A DNA stretch of 64,000 nt from Alkalibacillus filiformis (GCF_030814115.1 NZ_JAUSUP010000001.1:186001-250000), one strand, 5' to 3'. Shown: positions 1 to 8,977, counted from the first letter of the stretch. Notes: a model not told the origin generated them from the sequence alone. A program made the numbers and translations.

Positions 1-120
1 TTCAATGTCAATATTAATTTCTGAGTCAATTTCACTTGCTTCACTACCATTACAACCAGCAAGAAGTATTGCAATTGCGATTAAACTTAACCCATATATT
101 ATTTTGCGGTGTTTAAACAT
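1..120 (-). CDS. Lipoprotein, N-terminal part only (runs off left edge)
   Basis: The reverse strand from 120 reads an ATG followed by a positively charged start, a hydrophobic stretch and a lipobox LLAGC, then an acidic Ser/Glu/Asp-rich segment. This is a classic type II signal peptide, so the product should be a lipid-anchored protein outside the membrane. A GGAG ribosome site lies about nine bases upstream of the ATG. Only 40 residues are inside the window, so the family cannot be named. Confidence 0.75.
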   Translation of the reverse strand, partial: MFKHRKIIYGLSLIAIAILLAGCNGSEASEIDSEINIDIE

Positions 121-221
121 TTTTGATCAACTCCATTTCCTCGTCAACTCATATTGTAACATGTCGAATCATTAAAATAAGACCGAAAGTGTAGCATATT
201 TTAACAATTTATTGACAAGGA

Positions 222-1106
222 TTAAGCTAAGTCTGTTTTTAAGTTGTAGACGTTGATTTCAGGACGACATAAAAATCGAAAAGGTAGACGTGTTGTCCCA
301 ACTCCTCGTGAGGTGAAAAGTTGCAATCGATCGCCTATTGTATGTTTGCCTTCGACGTATTTTTGCCCTAATGCTGGTGTTACTATATAACCATAAAAAG
401 GGATTTGAACTTGTCCACCGTGACTATGTCCTGATAATTGTAGGTCAAATGGTAAGTGAACAACATCATCAGCATAATCAGGTTCATGACACAACAAAAT
501 GTTAAAGTTTCCTTCATTGTCATCACTGATTAACTGGTCAGGTCTAGGATTGCCAAGTAAAATATCATCTAAACCAGACAAATTTATATAGTCATTTTCA
601 ATTTCTATTTGCTCTGTATCATTTTTTAACAGCTTAAATCCAGATTCATTCATGACGTTTAAAATCGTCGTTGTTCCATACCCACCATGATCATGGTTGC
701 CATAAATCCAAAACTTTCCGTAAGGTGCCTCCAAACGACTTAATTGATTAATTATTTCTCTATATTTGTCACTTGAGATAAGTGATGGGTCGTCAGTTAA
801 GTCTCCGGTAAATACGATTAAGTCAGGTTGCTGGTTTTGGATTGCATTTACTAATTTCTTTAAGTCTTTGTTTCGATATTGAAAACCGATGTGTGTATCG
901 GTGAATTGAACAATCTTAAAATTGTTAAACGAATTAGGGATTCTGTGAGAGCGGATTTCGTTGTTTTGTACTTTTAGCCAAAATGGTTCTACATCATGTG
1001 CATAATAGTAGCCACCATAGACTGTTGCAACCGTTCCGAAAGTCCCAATAGTTGCCCTTTTTAAAAATGATCTCCTTGTCATCTGTTTCGCCATAGTGAT
1101 AGCCAT
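222..1106 (-). CDS. ykuE: Tat-exported calcineurin-like metallophosphoesterase, YkuE family
   Basis: The N-terminus carries a twin-arginine motif (RRSFLKR, residues 11-17) and a hydrophobic segment, so the folded enzyme is probably exported by Tat and held at the cell wall, as known for B. subtilis YkuE. All metal-site motifs of the calcineurin-like phosphoesterase fold are visible: DxH (D70, H72), GD (D102), GNHD (137-139), H207 and GHSHGG (227-231). The natural substrate is not established. The gene is divergent from fadH, as expected from the ykuE/ykuF neighbourhood. The ATG at 1106 is almost on top of the AAGGG-type ribosome site; the in-frame ATG at 1094 (MAKQM) is better spaced and may be the true start. 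Confidence 0.88.
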   Translation of the reverse strand: MAITMAKQMTRRSFLKRATIGTFGTVATVYGGYYYAHDVEPFWLKVQNNEIRSHRIPNSFNNFKIVQFTDTHIGFQYRNKDLKKLVNAIQNQQPDLIVFTGDLTDDPSLISSDKYREIINQLSRLEAPYGKFWIYGNHDHGGYGTTTILNVMNESGFKLLKNDTEQIEIENDYINLSGLDDILLGNPRPDQLISDDNEGNFNILLCHEPDYADDVVHLPFDLQLSGHSHGGQVQIPFYGYIVTPALGQKYVEGKHTIGDRLQLFTSRGVGTTRLPFRFLCRPEINVYNLKTDLA

Positions 1107-1193
1107 CCCTTATGTATTCTTGTTTTCATTATACCATGTTTAGAACCGGTGTTGGTCATGTCATATAATTGTAAATAATAATGACATAAAATT

Positions 1194-1222
1194 TTGAAAA
1201 ATATAAACTAATTCGTTACAAT
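1194..1222 (+). promoter_or_regulatory. Sigma-A promoter of fadH
   Basis: TTGAAA (1194-1199) and TACAAT (1217-1222) are separated by exactly 17 bases. Transcription would start near 1229, just before the FadR-like operator. Seen in sequence; promoter activity is inferred. Confidence 0.65.
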
Positions 1223-1232
1223 AGACTAAAGG

Positions 1233-1250
1233 AGAATGAATATTCATTCA
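1233..1250. promoter_or_regulatory. FadR operator in front of fadH
   Basis: The 18 bases match the B. subtilis FadR consensus TGAATGAATANTCATTCA at every position but the first, and contain a 16-bp perfect palindrome (1234-1249). The site overlaps or directly follows the expected transcription start, a position suited to repression that long-chain acyl-CoA would relieve. Confidence 0.8.
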
Positions 1251-1293
1251 TTTTAAAAGTCAGTAAATGTTTTTAAATAAGGAGAGGTTCTAG

Positions 1294-2061
1294 ATGAAAA
1301 ATGAAGTTGTCATCGTAACAGGTGGTTCTAACGGTATGGGAAAGTATATGGCGAAGAAATTCGCTCAAGAAGGTGCATTAGTCGCAATTACGGGTCGTAA
1401 AGAAGATAAGTTAATGGAAGCGAAAAATGAAATAATGCAAGATGCTAAAGGCGATGTTATGACGGTTGTTATGGATGTTCGCAATTTAGAAGATGTTGAG
1501 CGAATGGTGCAAGAGGTGACTAACCACTATGGAAGGATCGATCATTTAGTTAACAATGCTGCAGGTAATTTTATAGCGCCAGCTGAGAAGCTATCACCTA
1601 ATGGTTGGACATCAGTCATTGATATTGTCCTTAACGGTACATATTATTGTTCTCATGCTGTTGGGACATATTGGATTGAAAATGGCATTAAAGGTACCAT
1701 TTTGAATATGGTGGCAACTTATGCATGGGATGCAGGTCCAGGGGTGATCCATTCAGCCTCAGCTAAAGCAGGTGTATTAGCGATGACACGCACATTAGCT
1801 GTCGAATGGGGAAGACGTTATGGAATTCGTGCTAATGCGATTGCTCCAGGACCGATTGATCGAACTGGTGGAGCAGATAAGCTTTGGGAGTCAGAAGAAG
1901 CAGCAAAACGTACGATTAAATCAGTACCACTTGAACGTTTAGGTGAACCTGAAGAGATTGGTGAGCTTGCTTACTTTATGCTGTCAGACAAAGCGAAATA
2001 TTTAAACGGTGAAGTTATCACATTAGATGGTGGACAGTCGCTGAATCAGTATCCGTTTTAA
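1294..2061 (+). CDS. fadH: 2,4-dienoyl-CoA reductase (SDR family)
   Basis: This 255-residue protein is a short-chain dehydrogenase: it has the NAD(P)-binding TGGSNGMGK motif near residue 10 and NNAAGNF near residue 88. The usual YxxxK catalytic pair is replaced by HSASAK, a form seen in 2,4-dienoyl-CoA reductases, which reduce dienoyl-CoA intermediates so that unsaturated fatty acids can enter beta-oxidation. Neighbouring ykuE and the FadR-type operator upstream both support the FadH (YkuF) assignment over a generic SDR. The ATG follows a strong AAGGAGAGG ribosome site. It is monocistronic, ending in a bidirectional terminator. Confidence 0.9.
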   Translation: MKNEVVIVTGGSNGMGKYMAKKFAQEGALVAITGRKEDKLMEAKNEIMQDAKGDVMTVVMDVRNLEDVERMVQEVTNHYGRIDHLVNNAAGNFIAPAEKLSPNGWTSVIDIVLNGTYYCSHAVGTYWIENGIKGTILNMVATYAWDAGPGVIHSASAKAGVLAMTRTLAVEWGRRYGIRANAIAPGPIDRTGGADKLWESEEAAKRTIKSVPLERLGEPEEIGELAYFMLSDKAKYLNGEVITLDGGQSLNQYPF

Positions 2062-2068
2062 AAATAAA

Positions 2069-2100
2069 ACCGGTGAGGTAAGACTCACCGGTAAAATACC
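2069..2100. terminator. Bidirectional terminator between fadH and the hemolysin III-like gene
   Basis: A perfect 9-bp stem (ACCGGTGAG / CTCACCGGT) with a 6-base loop is flanked by an A-run on the left and a T-rich stretch on the right, so it can end both converging genes. Confidence 0.8.
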
Positions 2101-2108
2101 CCTTTTTC

Positions 2109-2747
2109 TTAAGCCAACACGATATAGAACAGAATCGCAAAAAAGTGAAACGCACTACCTGCTATGACAAATACATGCCAAACAGCATGGTGGTATGGAA
2201 AACCTCGCCACATGTAAAATATGCTTCCGACAGAATATAAGATTCCCCCGATAATTAAATAAATTAACCCCGTTAATTCCATCTCCGCTGATAGTGGCCG
2301 CCATACGAACACGATAAACCAGCCAAGGACTATGTAAAGTAAAGTAGAGACGACCATAAATCTATGTACGAAAAAGATTTTAAATACAATCCCTAAAATC
2401 GCTACCCCCCAAACAACACCTAACACGGTCCAACCGATCGGGCCTCTTAATAAAACTAATAAAATTGGTGTGTAAGTTCCCGCGATAAATAGATAAATCG
2501 ATGAGTGGTCGATAAATAAAAAGATATCTTTGGCCTTACCCGGCTTTAAACTATGGAGAATTGTTGAAGATAAATACATCATTAACATCGTTGTTCCATA
2601 AATACTTACTGATACAACTTGCCACGGGCTGCCGTTTAAAGAAGCAAATACAATTAAGACGACAAGGCCGGCTATACTAAGCAAAGCTCCTAAGCCGTGT
2701 GTAATGGCATTTGCAGCTTCTTCTTTTCTTGAATACGCATATGGCAT
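2109..2747 (-). CDS. Hemolysin III / PAQR-family membrane protein (YplQ-like)
   Basis: A 212-residue protein with about seven hydrophobic segments. The family's conserved polar residues are present: an N-terminal EEAANAITHG, SSTILHSL near residue 65, the FIDHSSIY motif near residue 79 and HHAVWHVFV near the C-terminus; the histidines form the metal site of PAQR-type proteins. It sits in the cytoplasmic membrane. Haemolytic activity of this family is weakly supported and the physiological role is unknown. It is transcribed alone, converging on fadH. Confidence 0.85.
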   Translation of the reverse strand: MPYAYSRKEEAANAITHGLGALLSIAGLVVLIVFASLNGSPWQVVSVSIYGTTMLMMYLSSTILHSLKPGKAKDIFLFIDHSSIYLFIAGTYTPILLVLLRGPIGWTVLGVVWGVAILGIVFKIFFVHRFMVVSTLLYIVLGWFIVFVWRPLSAEMELTGLIYLIIGGILYSVGSIFYMWRGFPYHHAVWHVFVIAGSAFHFFAILFYIVLA

Positions 2748-2891
2748 AAAACTAATCCCTCTTTTCTATTTAACAAGTATAGCTCATTTTAAATCTAAGT
2801 TAAACATTATCCAAAAATCAAGATTTATGTTAAAATTGTTTTTGGAAACGAGACAATTTTGAATTGGTTTCGTTTGATGAGGAGGACAATC

Positions 2892-3341
2892 ATGCTAGAT
2901 ACAAAAGAGTTTGATTTAGCGACAACTCTTGTGCAGGAAAAGATGATCGATGCAGAAAAAGTAGCACACGTACAAAACAGTAATCCGCTAGAACACGCCC
3001 TGTTAGTCCTAACTAAAACTGGTTATAATGCAGTGCCTGTATTAGATTTCCACGGAAAATTTGAAGGCATTATTAGCAAATCAAATATTTTAGAAGCTAT
3101 GTTTGGTGTTGAAAAGATTGAAGTTGAACAATTAGAAGAGAAGACGGTAAGTGATTGCATGGATCACGAAATTCCTACACTACTAATCGATGATACGATT
3201 GAGCAGGCGTTACATGAGTTAATTGATTATAATTTTGTCTGCGTTGTTGATGAAGACCAACAAATGCAAGGTATTATAACGAGAAGACAATTATTAAAAG
3301 AATACCGCAATGAATATTACAGAACACGTAACAAATCATAA
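2892..3341 (+). CDS. darB: DarB/CbpB, c-di-AMP-binding tandem CBS-domain protein
   Basis: The 149-residue protein consists of two CBS domains (about residues 10-60 and 80-140). The GYNAVPVLD and NFVCVVDED segments are the CBS ligand-pocket strands. It matches B. subtilis YkuL/DarB (CbpB) in length and map position. In B. subtilis the ligand-free protein stimulates the (p)ppGpp synthetase Rel and pyruvate carboxylase, and c-di-AMP binding releases it. Pyruvate carboxylase is encoded 30 kb away in this window. I chose the ATG at 2892 because GAGGAGG sits six bases upstream; a TTG at 2859 lies in the same frame but has no ribosome site. No clear terminator follows. Confidence 0.85.
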   Translation: MLDTKEFDLATTLVQEKMIDAEKVAHVQNSNPLEHALLVLTKTGYNAVPVLDFHGKFEGIISKSNILEAMFGVEKIEVEQLEEKTVSDCMDHEIPTLLIDDTIEQALHELIDYNFVCVVDEDQQMQGIITRRQLLKEYRNEYYRTRNKS

Positions 3342-3440
3342 TAAAAGATTTTTAGTCAAAGGTAATAAATTGCTTGTAACAGACCTAAATCCTTTGATAA
3401 ATTAAAATAGTAAAAAGAAACATAGATGGAGGATTTTACG

Positions 3441-4157
3441 ATGAACCAAATGGATGCAAACGAAATTATTAACTTTATTTCAAACGCTAAAAAATCAACA
3501 CCAGTCAAAGTATACGTTAAAGGTGACCTAGAAAATGTTGCATTTCATGAAGATGTGCAAGCATTTATTACAGGGAATTCAGGTGTGATCTTTGGTGAGT
3601 GGAGCGTTGTTAAAGAAGAATTAGCAAAGCATGAAGCGGCAATTGAAGATTACGTGATCGAAAATGATCGCCGTAATTCAGCAATCCCAACATTAGACCT
3701 TAAAGATGTTAATGCACGTATTGAGCCTGGTGCGATTATTCGTGACCAAGTTGAAATTGGTGACGGTGCAGTTATTATGCTAGGTGCTGCAATTAACATT
3801 GGAGCAGTTGTTGGCGAAGGTACAATGATCGACATGAACGTTGTATTAGGCGGTCGTGCAACAGTAGGTAAGAATTGCCACATTGGTGCAGGTTCTGTTC
3901 TAGCAGGTGTAATCGAGCCACCTTCTGCAAAGCCAGTAGTCGTTGAAGATGGAGCAGTTGTAGGTGCAAACGCTGTTATTTTAGAAGGTGTAACAGTAGG
4001 TGAAGGAGCAGTTGTTGCTGCAGGTTCAATCGTAACTGAAGATGTTGCGCCAAACACTGTTGTTGCAGGTACACCAGCTAAAAAGATTAAGGAAATAGAT
4101 GAGCAAACTCGTAACAAAACAGAAATCAAACAAGAACTACGTAAACTAGACAACTAA
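3441..4157 (+). CDS. dapH: 2,3,4,5-tetrahydropyridine-2,6-dicarboxylate N-acetyltransferase
   Basis: DapH transfers an acetyl group to tetrahydrodipicolinate in the acetylase branch of diaminopimelate and lysine synthesis. The 238-residue protein has an N-terminal alpha-helical domain (to about 85) and then a left-handed beta-helix made of hexapeptide repeats such as IEIGDG, ATVGKN and VTVGEG. It ends in the usual GTPAKKIKE segment. The ATG at 3441 follows GGAGG by nine bases; an upstream in-frame ATG at 3426 overlaps the ribosome site and is unlikely. The next gene supplies the following deacetylase, so the two should be co-expressed despite the hairpin between them. Confidence 0.93.
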   Translation: MNQMDANEIINFISNAKKSTPVKVYVKGDLENVAFHEDVQAFITGNSGVIFGEWSVVKEELAKHEAAIEDYVIENDRRNSAIPTLDLKDVNARIEPGAIIRDQVEIGDGAVIMLGAAINIGAVVGEGTMIDMNVVLGGRATVGKNCHIGAGSVLAGVIEPPSAKPVVVEDGAVVGANAVILEGVTVGEGAVVAAGSIVTEDVAPNTVVAGTPAKKIKEIDEQTRNKTEIKQELRKLDN

Positions 4158-4176
4158 AAATTCATCATTCATAATT

Positions 4177-4213
4177 AAAAGCGGGAATCACATTGGTGAT
4201 TTCCGCTTTTTTA
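4177..4213 (+). terminator. Terminator or attenuator between dapH and ykuR
   Basis: A 15-bp stem with one G-U pair and an ATTG loop (4177-4210) is followed by T residues. It lies between two genes of one pathway, so it may only partly stop transcription. Confidence 0.75.
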
Positions 4214-4250
4214 AAATTTCTATACATAAATTGAAAGGTTTGAAATAACT

Positions 4251-5363
4251 ATGACGAATGCTAGTTGGGTTAAAATAAGACGTGATTTACACCAAATCCC
4301 TGAATTAGGTTTTCAAGAATTTAAAACACAACAATATTTACTTGATTATATTAAGACATTGCCTCAAGAACACATAACTGTGACAACGTGGAAGACAGGT
4401 ATTTTCGTATATGCGGAAGGAACAGTAGGTGATCAGACGGTTGCCTATCGTGCTGATATTGACGGTTTACCGATTACTGAAGAGACAGGTTTAGATTTCG
4501 TTTCACAACACGAAGGAAGAATGCATGCTTGTGGTCACGATTTACATATGACAATTGCTTTAGGTTCATTAACACAAGTTGTTCAAGAGCGAATCGAGCA
4601 TAATGCATTGTTTGTGTTCCAACCGGCAGAAGAAGGGCCAGGTGGGGCACAGCCAATGCTTGAGAGTGAAGAAATGAAACAGTATGAGATCGATTATATT
4701 TTTGCTTTACACGTTGATCCAAAGCGTCCAGTTGGAACTGTTGCATCGAAAGAAGGGCTTCTGTTTGCTAATACAAGTGAACTGTTTATCGACTTTCACG
4801 GAAAAGGTGGTCATGCAGCTTACCCGCATGAAACGAAAGATATGATGATGGCAGCAAGTGCATTTAACGTCCAATTACAGCAAGTTGTGGGTCGTATGGT
4901 AAATCCATTAGAAGATGCTGTTGTGACATTAGGAAAAATGGAAGCAGGTACAGTGCAAAATATCATTCCTGAACATGCTCGAGTTGAAGGGACAATTCGA
5001 ACGACTGCAGCGAAGACAATGCCAGAAATTAAACAATCAATCGAGCGTATTTTATGTGGAATTGAAGTGAGGTATGAGTGTCAAACGAGTGTAGATTACG
5101 GTGCGAATTATTTTATGGTTCATAATGATGGGGAATATGTTGAACGTTTTAAAGATGCTTTGAGTAACACGAGTATAGAGTTCATCGAGGCAGAAGAAGC
5201 GATGACAGGTGAAGATTTCGGGTATATGTTAAAAGAATTACGTGGCTTTATGTTCTGGTTAGGTGTTGATTCAGAGTATGGGTTGCATAACAGTAAGTTA
5301 AATCCGAAAGAAGAGGCTATTGAAGTGGGTATTGAAGCAGTTGTAAATATGATGAAGTCGTAA
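4251..5363 (+). CDS. ykuR: N-acetyldiaminopimelate deacetylase (M20 family)
   Basis: Removes the acetyl group from N-acetyl-LL-diaminopimelate, two steps after DapH. The 370-residue protein is an M20-type zinc amidohydrolase: it has [11 protein letters not shown] at the start, the metal ligands in HACGHD near residue 92, the catalytic and metal glutamates in PAEEGPGG, a dimerisation lid domain with HAAYPHE, and the C-terminal MTGEDFGY motif. It matches the dapH–ykuR order and length in B. subtilis (also called dapI or dapL). Close relatives act on hippurate or indole-acetyl amino acids, but the dapH neighbour settles the assignment. Confidence 0.9.
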   Translation: MTNASWVKIRRDLHQIPELGFQEFKTQQYLLDYIKTLPQEHITVTTWKTGIFVYAEGTVGDQTVAYRADIDGLPITEETGLDFVSQHEGRMHACGHDLHMTIALGSLTQVVQERIEHNALFVFQPAEEGPGGAQPMLESEEMKQYEIDYIFALHVDPKRPVGTVASKEGLLFANTSELFIDFHGKGGHAAYPHETKDMMMAASAFNVQLQQVVGRMVNPLEDAVVTLGKMEAGTVQNIIPEHARVEGTIRTTAAKTMPEIKQSIERILCGIEVRYECQTSVDYGANYFMVHNDGEYVERFKDALSNTSIEFIEAEEAMTGEDFGYMLKELRGFMFWLGVDSEYGLHNSKLNPKEEAIEVGIEAVVNMMKS

Positions 5364-5364
5364 A

Positions 5365-5396
5365 AAAGGTTGGTGCTAACGCGCCAACCTTTCTTA
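5365..5396. terminator. Bidirectional terminator after ykuR
   Basis: AAAGGTTGGTGC / GCGCCAACCTTT form a 12-bp stem with a TAAC loop, with A's on the left and T's on the right. The facing gene ends at 5449. Confidence 0.75.
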
Positions 5397-5448
5397 TTGA
5401 GTGTAACTTAATTATATAGCACCTGTCGCTCTGTTGCCTCTATAAAAA

Positions 5449-6783
5449 TTATAAAGTTCTCCTTGCAGCTTGTTGTATAGGGTCCCATACACCATTGTAC
5501 GGTGGGGCATAAGCTAAGTCTAAATTTAAAAGGTCTTCAGTCGTCATGTTGTGGTATAGAGCTGTAGCTAACACATCAATTCGTTTATCAATGCCCATAA
5601 CACCGATCACTTGCCCACCTAAAAGGCGTTTAGAGTTTTGATCAAAAACGATCTTAACTGTTACATGTTGACCTTTTTCGTAATAACCAGCAATCGCATT
5701 CGTTTCGACTTTAACAGTGTCAGACGGTATATTTAATTGTTTGGCTTCTTTTTCTGATAAGCCAGTTCTACCAATATCCAGGTCAAAAAACTTTAAGATC
5801 GATGTGCCGACAATTCCTTGAAATGCTCGGTGTTGTCCAACCATGTTCATACCAGCAATCATACCTTGCTTGTTAGCGGTTGTCCCTAATGGCACGAAAT
5901 CGTTTAACTGCTTCACGCGATGATAATGACTAGCACAATCTCCAGCGGCATAAACATCATCTATATTCGTTTCCATATAGGCATTAACGATCATTTCTCC
6001 TTTAGGACCAAGGTGAAAGTCGTCTGAAACCATCTCTGTATTTGGTTTAACTCCAACATTGATTAATACCATGTCTGTTTCATATTCATTCTTGTCTGTT
6101 ACAACTGTATCGACATGTTCTTGGCCTTTAAAAGATTGAACTGATTCACTAAAAACTAACTCAACACCTTTTTCTTTAGCTTCGTCTTTGATTAGCTCTG
6201 CCATATCTTCATCAAATGGGTTCATGAGTTGATTACCACGTTGAATGATTCGAACGTTTATTCCAATTTCTTCAATGTTTTCAGCAAGCTCTAAACCGAT
6301 AAAGCCACCGCCAACAATTGTAACTGTTTTAGGTTGATGTTGATTGATATAAGCTTTAATAGCTTCTGTGTCTGGAATATACTTCATCGACATAATGCCA
6401 CCCAAGTTTATTCCTTCCCAATCAGGTTGTACAGGGCTTACACCTGTGGCGATTAGTAATTGATCATACTCTACTTGAAATGGTTCTCCAGTTTCAGTTT
6501 GAAGACCACTAACTGATTTATTTTCATGGTCAATGTGTGTTACTTCATGATTGATGCGCGCATCAATTCCGTATTTTTCCCTAAATACTTTGACAGGTCG
6601 AGCAATGACATCGTCGGTTGATTCAACTTGACCACTTAATACGTAAGGCAGTCCACATTGACCATAAGAGTAATATTCGCCTCGTTCTAATGTTATTATT
6701 TCATTTTGTTCGTTTCCGCCTCGTTTAATTTGCATAGCAGCGCTCATTCCTGCTGCATCGCCACCAATAATGACATATTTCAT
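5449..6783 (-). CDS. cdr: CoA-disulfide reductase / pyridine nucleotide-disulfide oxidoreductase
   Basis: A 444-residue flavoprotein with an FAD-binding start (VIIGGDAAGMSAA), a second nucleotide-binding motif (TIVGGGFIGLELAE) and the FAD site VYAAGDCA. The single redox cysteine lies at residue 43 in YGQCGLPYV, as in CoA-disulfide reductases, which keep CoA reduced and can also reduce persulfides; NADH oxidases of the same fold share the motif. No C-terminal rhodanese domain is present. I start at 6783, where GGGGGTG precedes the ATG; an upstream TTG-type extension to 6837 is not needed. The MscS gene lies 71 bases upstream on the same strand, probably in one transcript. It occupies a place where B. 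subtilis has ykuS. Confidence 0.85.
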   Translation of the reverse strand: MKYVIIGGDAAGMSAAMQIKRGGNEQNEIITLERGEYYSYGQCGLPYVLSGQVESTDDVIARPVKVFREKYGIDARINHEVTHIDHENKSVSGLQTETGEPFQVEYDQLLIATGVSPVQPDWEGINLGGIMSMKYIPDTEAIKAYINQHQPKTVTIVGGGFIGLELAENIEEIGINVRIIQRGNQLMNPFDEDMAELIKDEAKEKGVELVFSESVQSFKGQEHVDTVVTDKNEYETDMVLINVGVKPNTEMVSDDFHLGPKGEMIVNAYMETNIDDVYAAGDCASHYHRVKQLNDFVPLGTTANKQGMIAGMNMVGQHRAFQGIVGTSILKFFDLDIGRTGLSEKEAKQLNIPSDTVKVETNAIAGYYEKGQHVTVKIVFDQNSKRLLGGQVIGVMGIDKRIDVLATALYHNMTTEDLLNLDLAYAPPYNGVWDPIQQAARRTL

Positions 6784-6854
6784 ATTCACACCCCCATTTA
6801 AACCTTCATGCTTATAAATTAGAGCCCATGAAATCATGAGCTCTATTATTAAAA

Positions 6855-7679
6855 TTACTGTTCATTTCTGTTTAAAACGACATGGTGTGGGAATGGGATT
6901 TCTATTCCTGCCTCATCTAAAGATTCCTTCATCGCTTTACGTAAGTCGCGTTCAACACCCCATTGTTCCATCTTTTCTGTTTGGGCTATAACGCGTAGAA
7001 CAACTTCTGAAGAACCGAAGCTTTGTACTCCGACAACGTCAGGCCCTGCTTTTAGACGTTCATCACCTGTGAACTGATCACAAACGTTTTGTAGTACGCG
7101 AATCGCCTCATCGATGTTTTCACTATACCCAATGTTCATGTCGACTAACGCACGCATATTGCCACGTGTATGGTTGTTTACGACTTGGATGTTGCGGTTA
7201 GGAATGTAATGCAATGTACCGTCAAATCCACGTAGTTTCGTCGTTCTTAAGCCTAATTCTTCAACAATTCCATCATGACCACCAGCTGTTACATAATCAT
7301 CAACGTCAATTTGTTTTTCAACTAAAATGAAAAACCCTGTAACAACATCAGTAACTAGCCCTTGTGCGCCAAAGCCGATCGCTAAACCAACGATACCAGC
7401 ACCAGCAAGAATTGGTCCAAGAGGAATTCCTAAAATACCTAAAAACGTGACAATGAAGAAGAACAATAAAACGTATGTAAATACATTAACTAGAAGGTTT
7501 TGTAACGTTTTTGTTCGACCTTCACTTAACTTCTGTCGTTTAGCAGTTTGTTCTACACCTGAAGTTACTGCTTTTTTACCTAATGGAGCTACGATTAAGT
7601 AAACAATAATTAATAAAAGTAGTTGTCCACCAATAGTCATAGCTGAATCGATTAAGTTGTCCCAATTAATTAGATCCAT
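6855..7679 (-). CDS. ykuT: MscS-family small-conductance mechanosensitive channel (YkuT)
   Basis: A 274-residue membrane channel that would open under membrane tension and release solutes after osmotic downshock, a relevant role for a salt-adapted cell. There are three hydrophobic segments, the last being the Gly/Ala-rich pore helix (LAGAGIVGLAIGFGAQ), followed by the beta domain start VEKQIDVDDYV and the cytoplasmic alpha/beta domain with the IPNRNIQVVNNHTR motif. AAGGAG precedes the ATG. It heads the two-gene minus-strand unit and is divergent from ykuU. Confidence 0.9.
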   Translation of the reverse strand: MDLINWDNLIDSAMTIGGQLLLLIIVYLIVAPLGKKAVTSGVEQTAKRQKLSEGRTKTLQNLLVNVFTYVLLFFFIVTFLGILGIPLGPILAGAGIVGLAIGFGAQGLVTDVVTGFFILVEKQIDVDDYVTAGGHDGIVEELGLRTTKLRGFDGTLHYIPNRNIQVVNNHTRGNMRALVDMNIGYSENIDEAIRVLQNVCDQFTGDERLKAGPDVVGVQSFGSSEVVLRVIAQTEKMEQWGVERDLRKAMKESLDEAGIEIPFPHHVVLNRNEQ

Positions 7680-7813
7680 AATAATGCTCCTTACTTTTTA
7701 GTTTCTCTTCATCATATACCACAAACCGACAAGTTTTAACCATATGTTTAACTACAAAAAGAGATGGTTATAATGGTACCGTATGACAAGATTGTGTCGT
7801 GTCTATAATTTTA

Positions 7814-7841
7814 TTGACGATTCTTGTACGTTTGTTATAAT
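7814..7841 (+). promoter_or_regulatory. Sigma-A promoter of ykuU
   Basis: TTGACG (7814-7819) and TATAAT (7836-7841) lie 16 bases apart. A second TATAAT at 7843 is too far from this -35 box to be the better choice. Confidence 0.7.
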
Positions 7842-7892
7842 TTATAATGGTTTTTGTAAAAAGACAAATACATAATAATGGAGGTATTCACT

Positions 7893-8435
7893 ATGGCAGA
7901 ACGCATGGTAGGAAAACAAGCACCACGTTTTGAAATGGATGCAGTAATGGCTGATAAAGAATTTGGTAAGGTTTCACTTGAAGAGAATATGAAAGAGGAT
8001 AAGTGGACAGTTTTATTCTTCTATCCAATGGACTTCACTTTCGTATGCCCAACTGAAATTACAGCGATGTCTGGTCGCTATGATGAGTTTGAAGATTTAG
8101 ATGCAGAAGTGGTGGGTGTTTCAACTGATACAATCCACACTCACTTAGCTTGGATTAATACTAGTCGTGAAGATAACGGTTTAGAGCAGTTAAGCTACCC
8201 ATTAGCAGCTGATACAAACCATCAAGTTTCAAAAGATTATGGTGTACTAATAGAAGAAGAAGGTATTGCGTTACGCGGTCTATTCATTATTGACCCTGAA
8301 GGTGAGCTTAAGTATGCTACTGTATTCCATAATGATATTGGACGTGACGTGGATGAAACGCTACGTGTACTACAAGCACTACAAACTGGTGGTCTTTGCC
8401 CAGCGAACTGGAAGCCAGGTCAAACGACTCTATAA
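7893..8435 (+). CDS. ykuU: 2-Cys peroxiredoxin YkuU
   Basis: A 180-residue typical 2-Cys peroxiredoxin of the AhpC/Prx1 type. The peroxidatic cysteine is C52 in FYPMDFTFVCPTE and the resolving cysteine C169 in GGLCPANW. It reduces hydrogen peroxide and organic peroxides in the cytosol using a thioredoxin-type donor; the neighbouring YkuV is a good candidate. The ATG at 7893 has GGAGG eight bases upstream, so the in-frame ATG at 7878 is rejected. Confidence 0.93.
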   Translation: MAERMVGKQAPRFEMDAVMADKEFGKVSLEENMKEDKWTVLFFYPMDFTFVCPTEITAMSGRYDEFEDLDAEVVGVSTDTIHTHLAWINTSREDNGLEQLSYPLAADTNHQVSKDYGVLIEEEGIALRGLFIIDPEGELKYATVFHNDIGRDVDETLRVLQALQTGGLCPANWKPGQTTL

Positions 8436-8461
8436 GTTTTTAGGTTGCTACACTTTAAACG

Positions 8462-8496
8462 GGGTCTAACATTGGTAAGATGTTAGACTCCTTTAT
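8462..8496 (+). terminator. Terminator between ykuU and ykuV
   Basis: An 11-bp stem with one G-U pair (8462-8472 with 8480-8490) and a 7-base loop is followed by CTTTATTTT. Some read-through into ykuV is likely. Confidence 0.65.
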
Positions 8497-8525
8497 TTTC
8501 GTGACATATATAGGAGGTTAGAGTA

Positions 8526-8966
8526 ATGAAACTACGTACACCGATGCCAGAAATTACTGGTGCAACAGAATGGATTAACGGCGAAGTAACACGTGAAGAT
8601 CTCGTTGGTGATAAACCAACATTATTTCATTTTTGGTCAGTTAGTTGTGGCATGTGTAAAGAAGCAATGCCACAGGTTAACGAATTTAGGGATGATTATT
8701 CAGATGAGTTAAATGTAATTGCGGTTCATATGCCTCGCTCTGAAAAAGATTTAGACTTAGATCAAGTGAAAGAAGTAGCAGAAGAGCACGGCATTACACA
8801 ACCAATTTTCGTTGATAGTGAGCATAAATTAACCGATGCATTCGAAAACCAATATGTACCTGCGTATTACGTATTTGATGCTGAAGGTAATCTTCGTCAC
8901 TTCCAAGCTGGCGGAAGCGGTATGAAAATGTTAACGAAACGCGTTAATCGTGTATTAGGAAAATAA
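8526..8966 (+). CDS. ykuV: Thioredoxin-like thiol-disulfide oxidoreductase YkuV
   Basis: A 146-residue thioredoxin-fold protein with the redox motif CGMC (C41, C44) after FHFWSVS, and the cis-proline region YVPAYYVF near residue 119. It lacks a signal peptide, so it acts in the cytosol, unlike the membrane-anchored ResA relatives. Position after ykuU matches B. subtilis, where YkuV is a thiol-disulfide exchanger. A good ribosome site (AGGAGG) precedes the ATG. Confidence 0.9.
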   Translation: MKLRTPMPEITGATEWINGEVTREDLVGDKPTLFHFWSVSCGMCKEAMPQVNEFRDDYSDELNVIAVHMPRSEKDLDLDQVKEVAEEHGITQPIFVDSEHKLTDAFENQYVPAYYVFDAEGNLRHFQAGGSGMKMLTKRVNRVLGK

Positions 8967-8977
8967 ATGTAGTAAGG

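Noticed and set aside
3345-3405. Terminator after darB
   Set aside because: TCAAAGG / CCTTTGA can pair, but with a 28-base loop and no T-run the hairpin is too weak to call.
3650-4153. Antisense open frame over dapH
   Set aside because: It mirrors the codon pattern of the hexapeptide-repeat gene on the other strand, and has no ribosome site.
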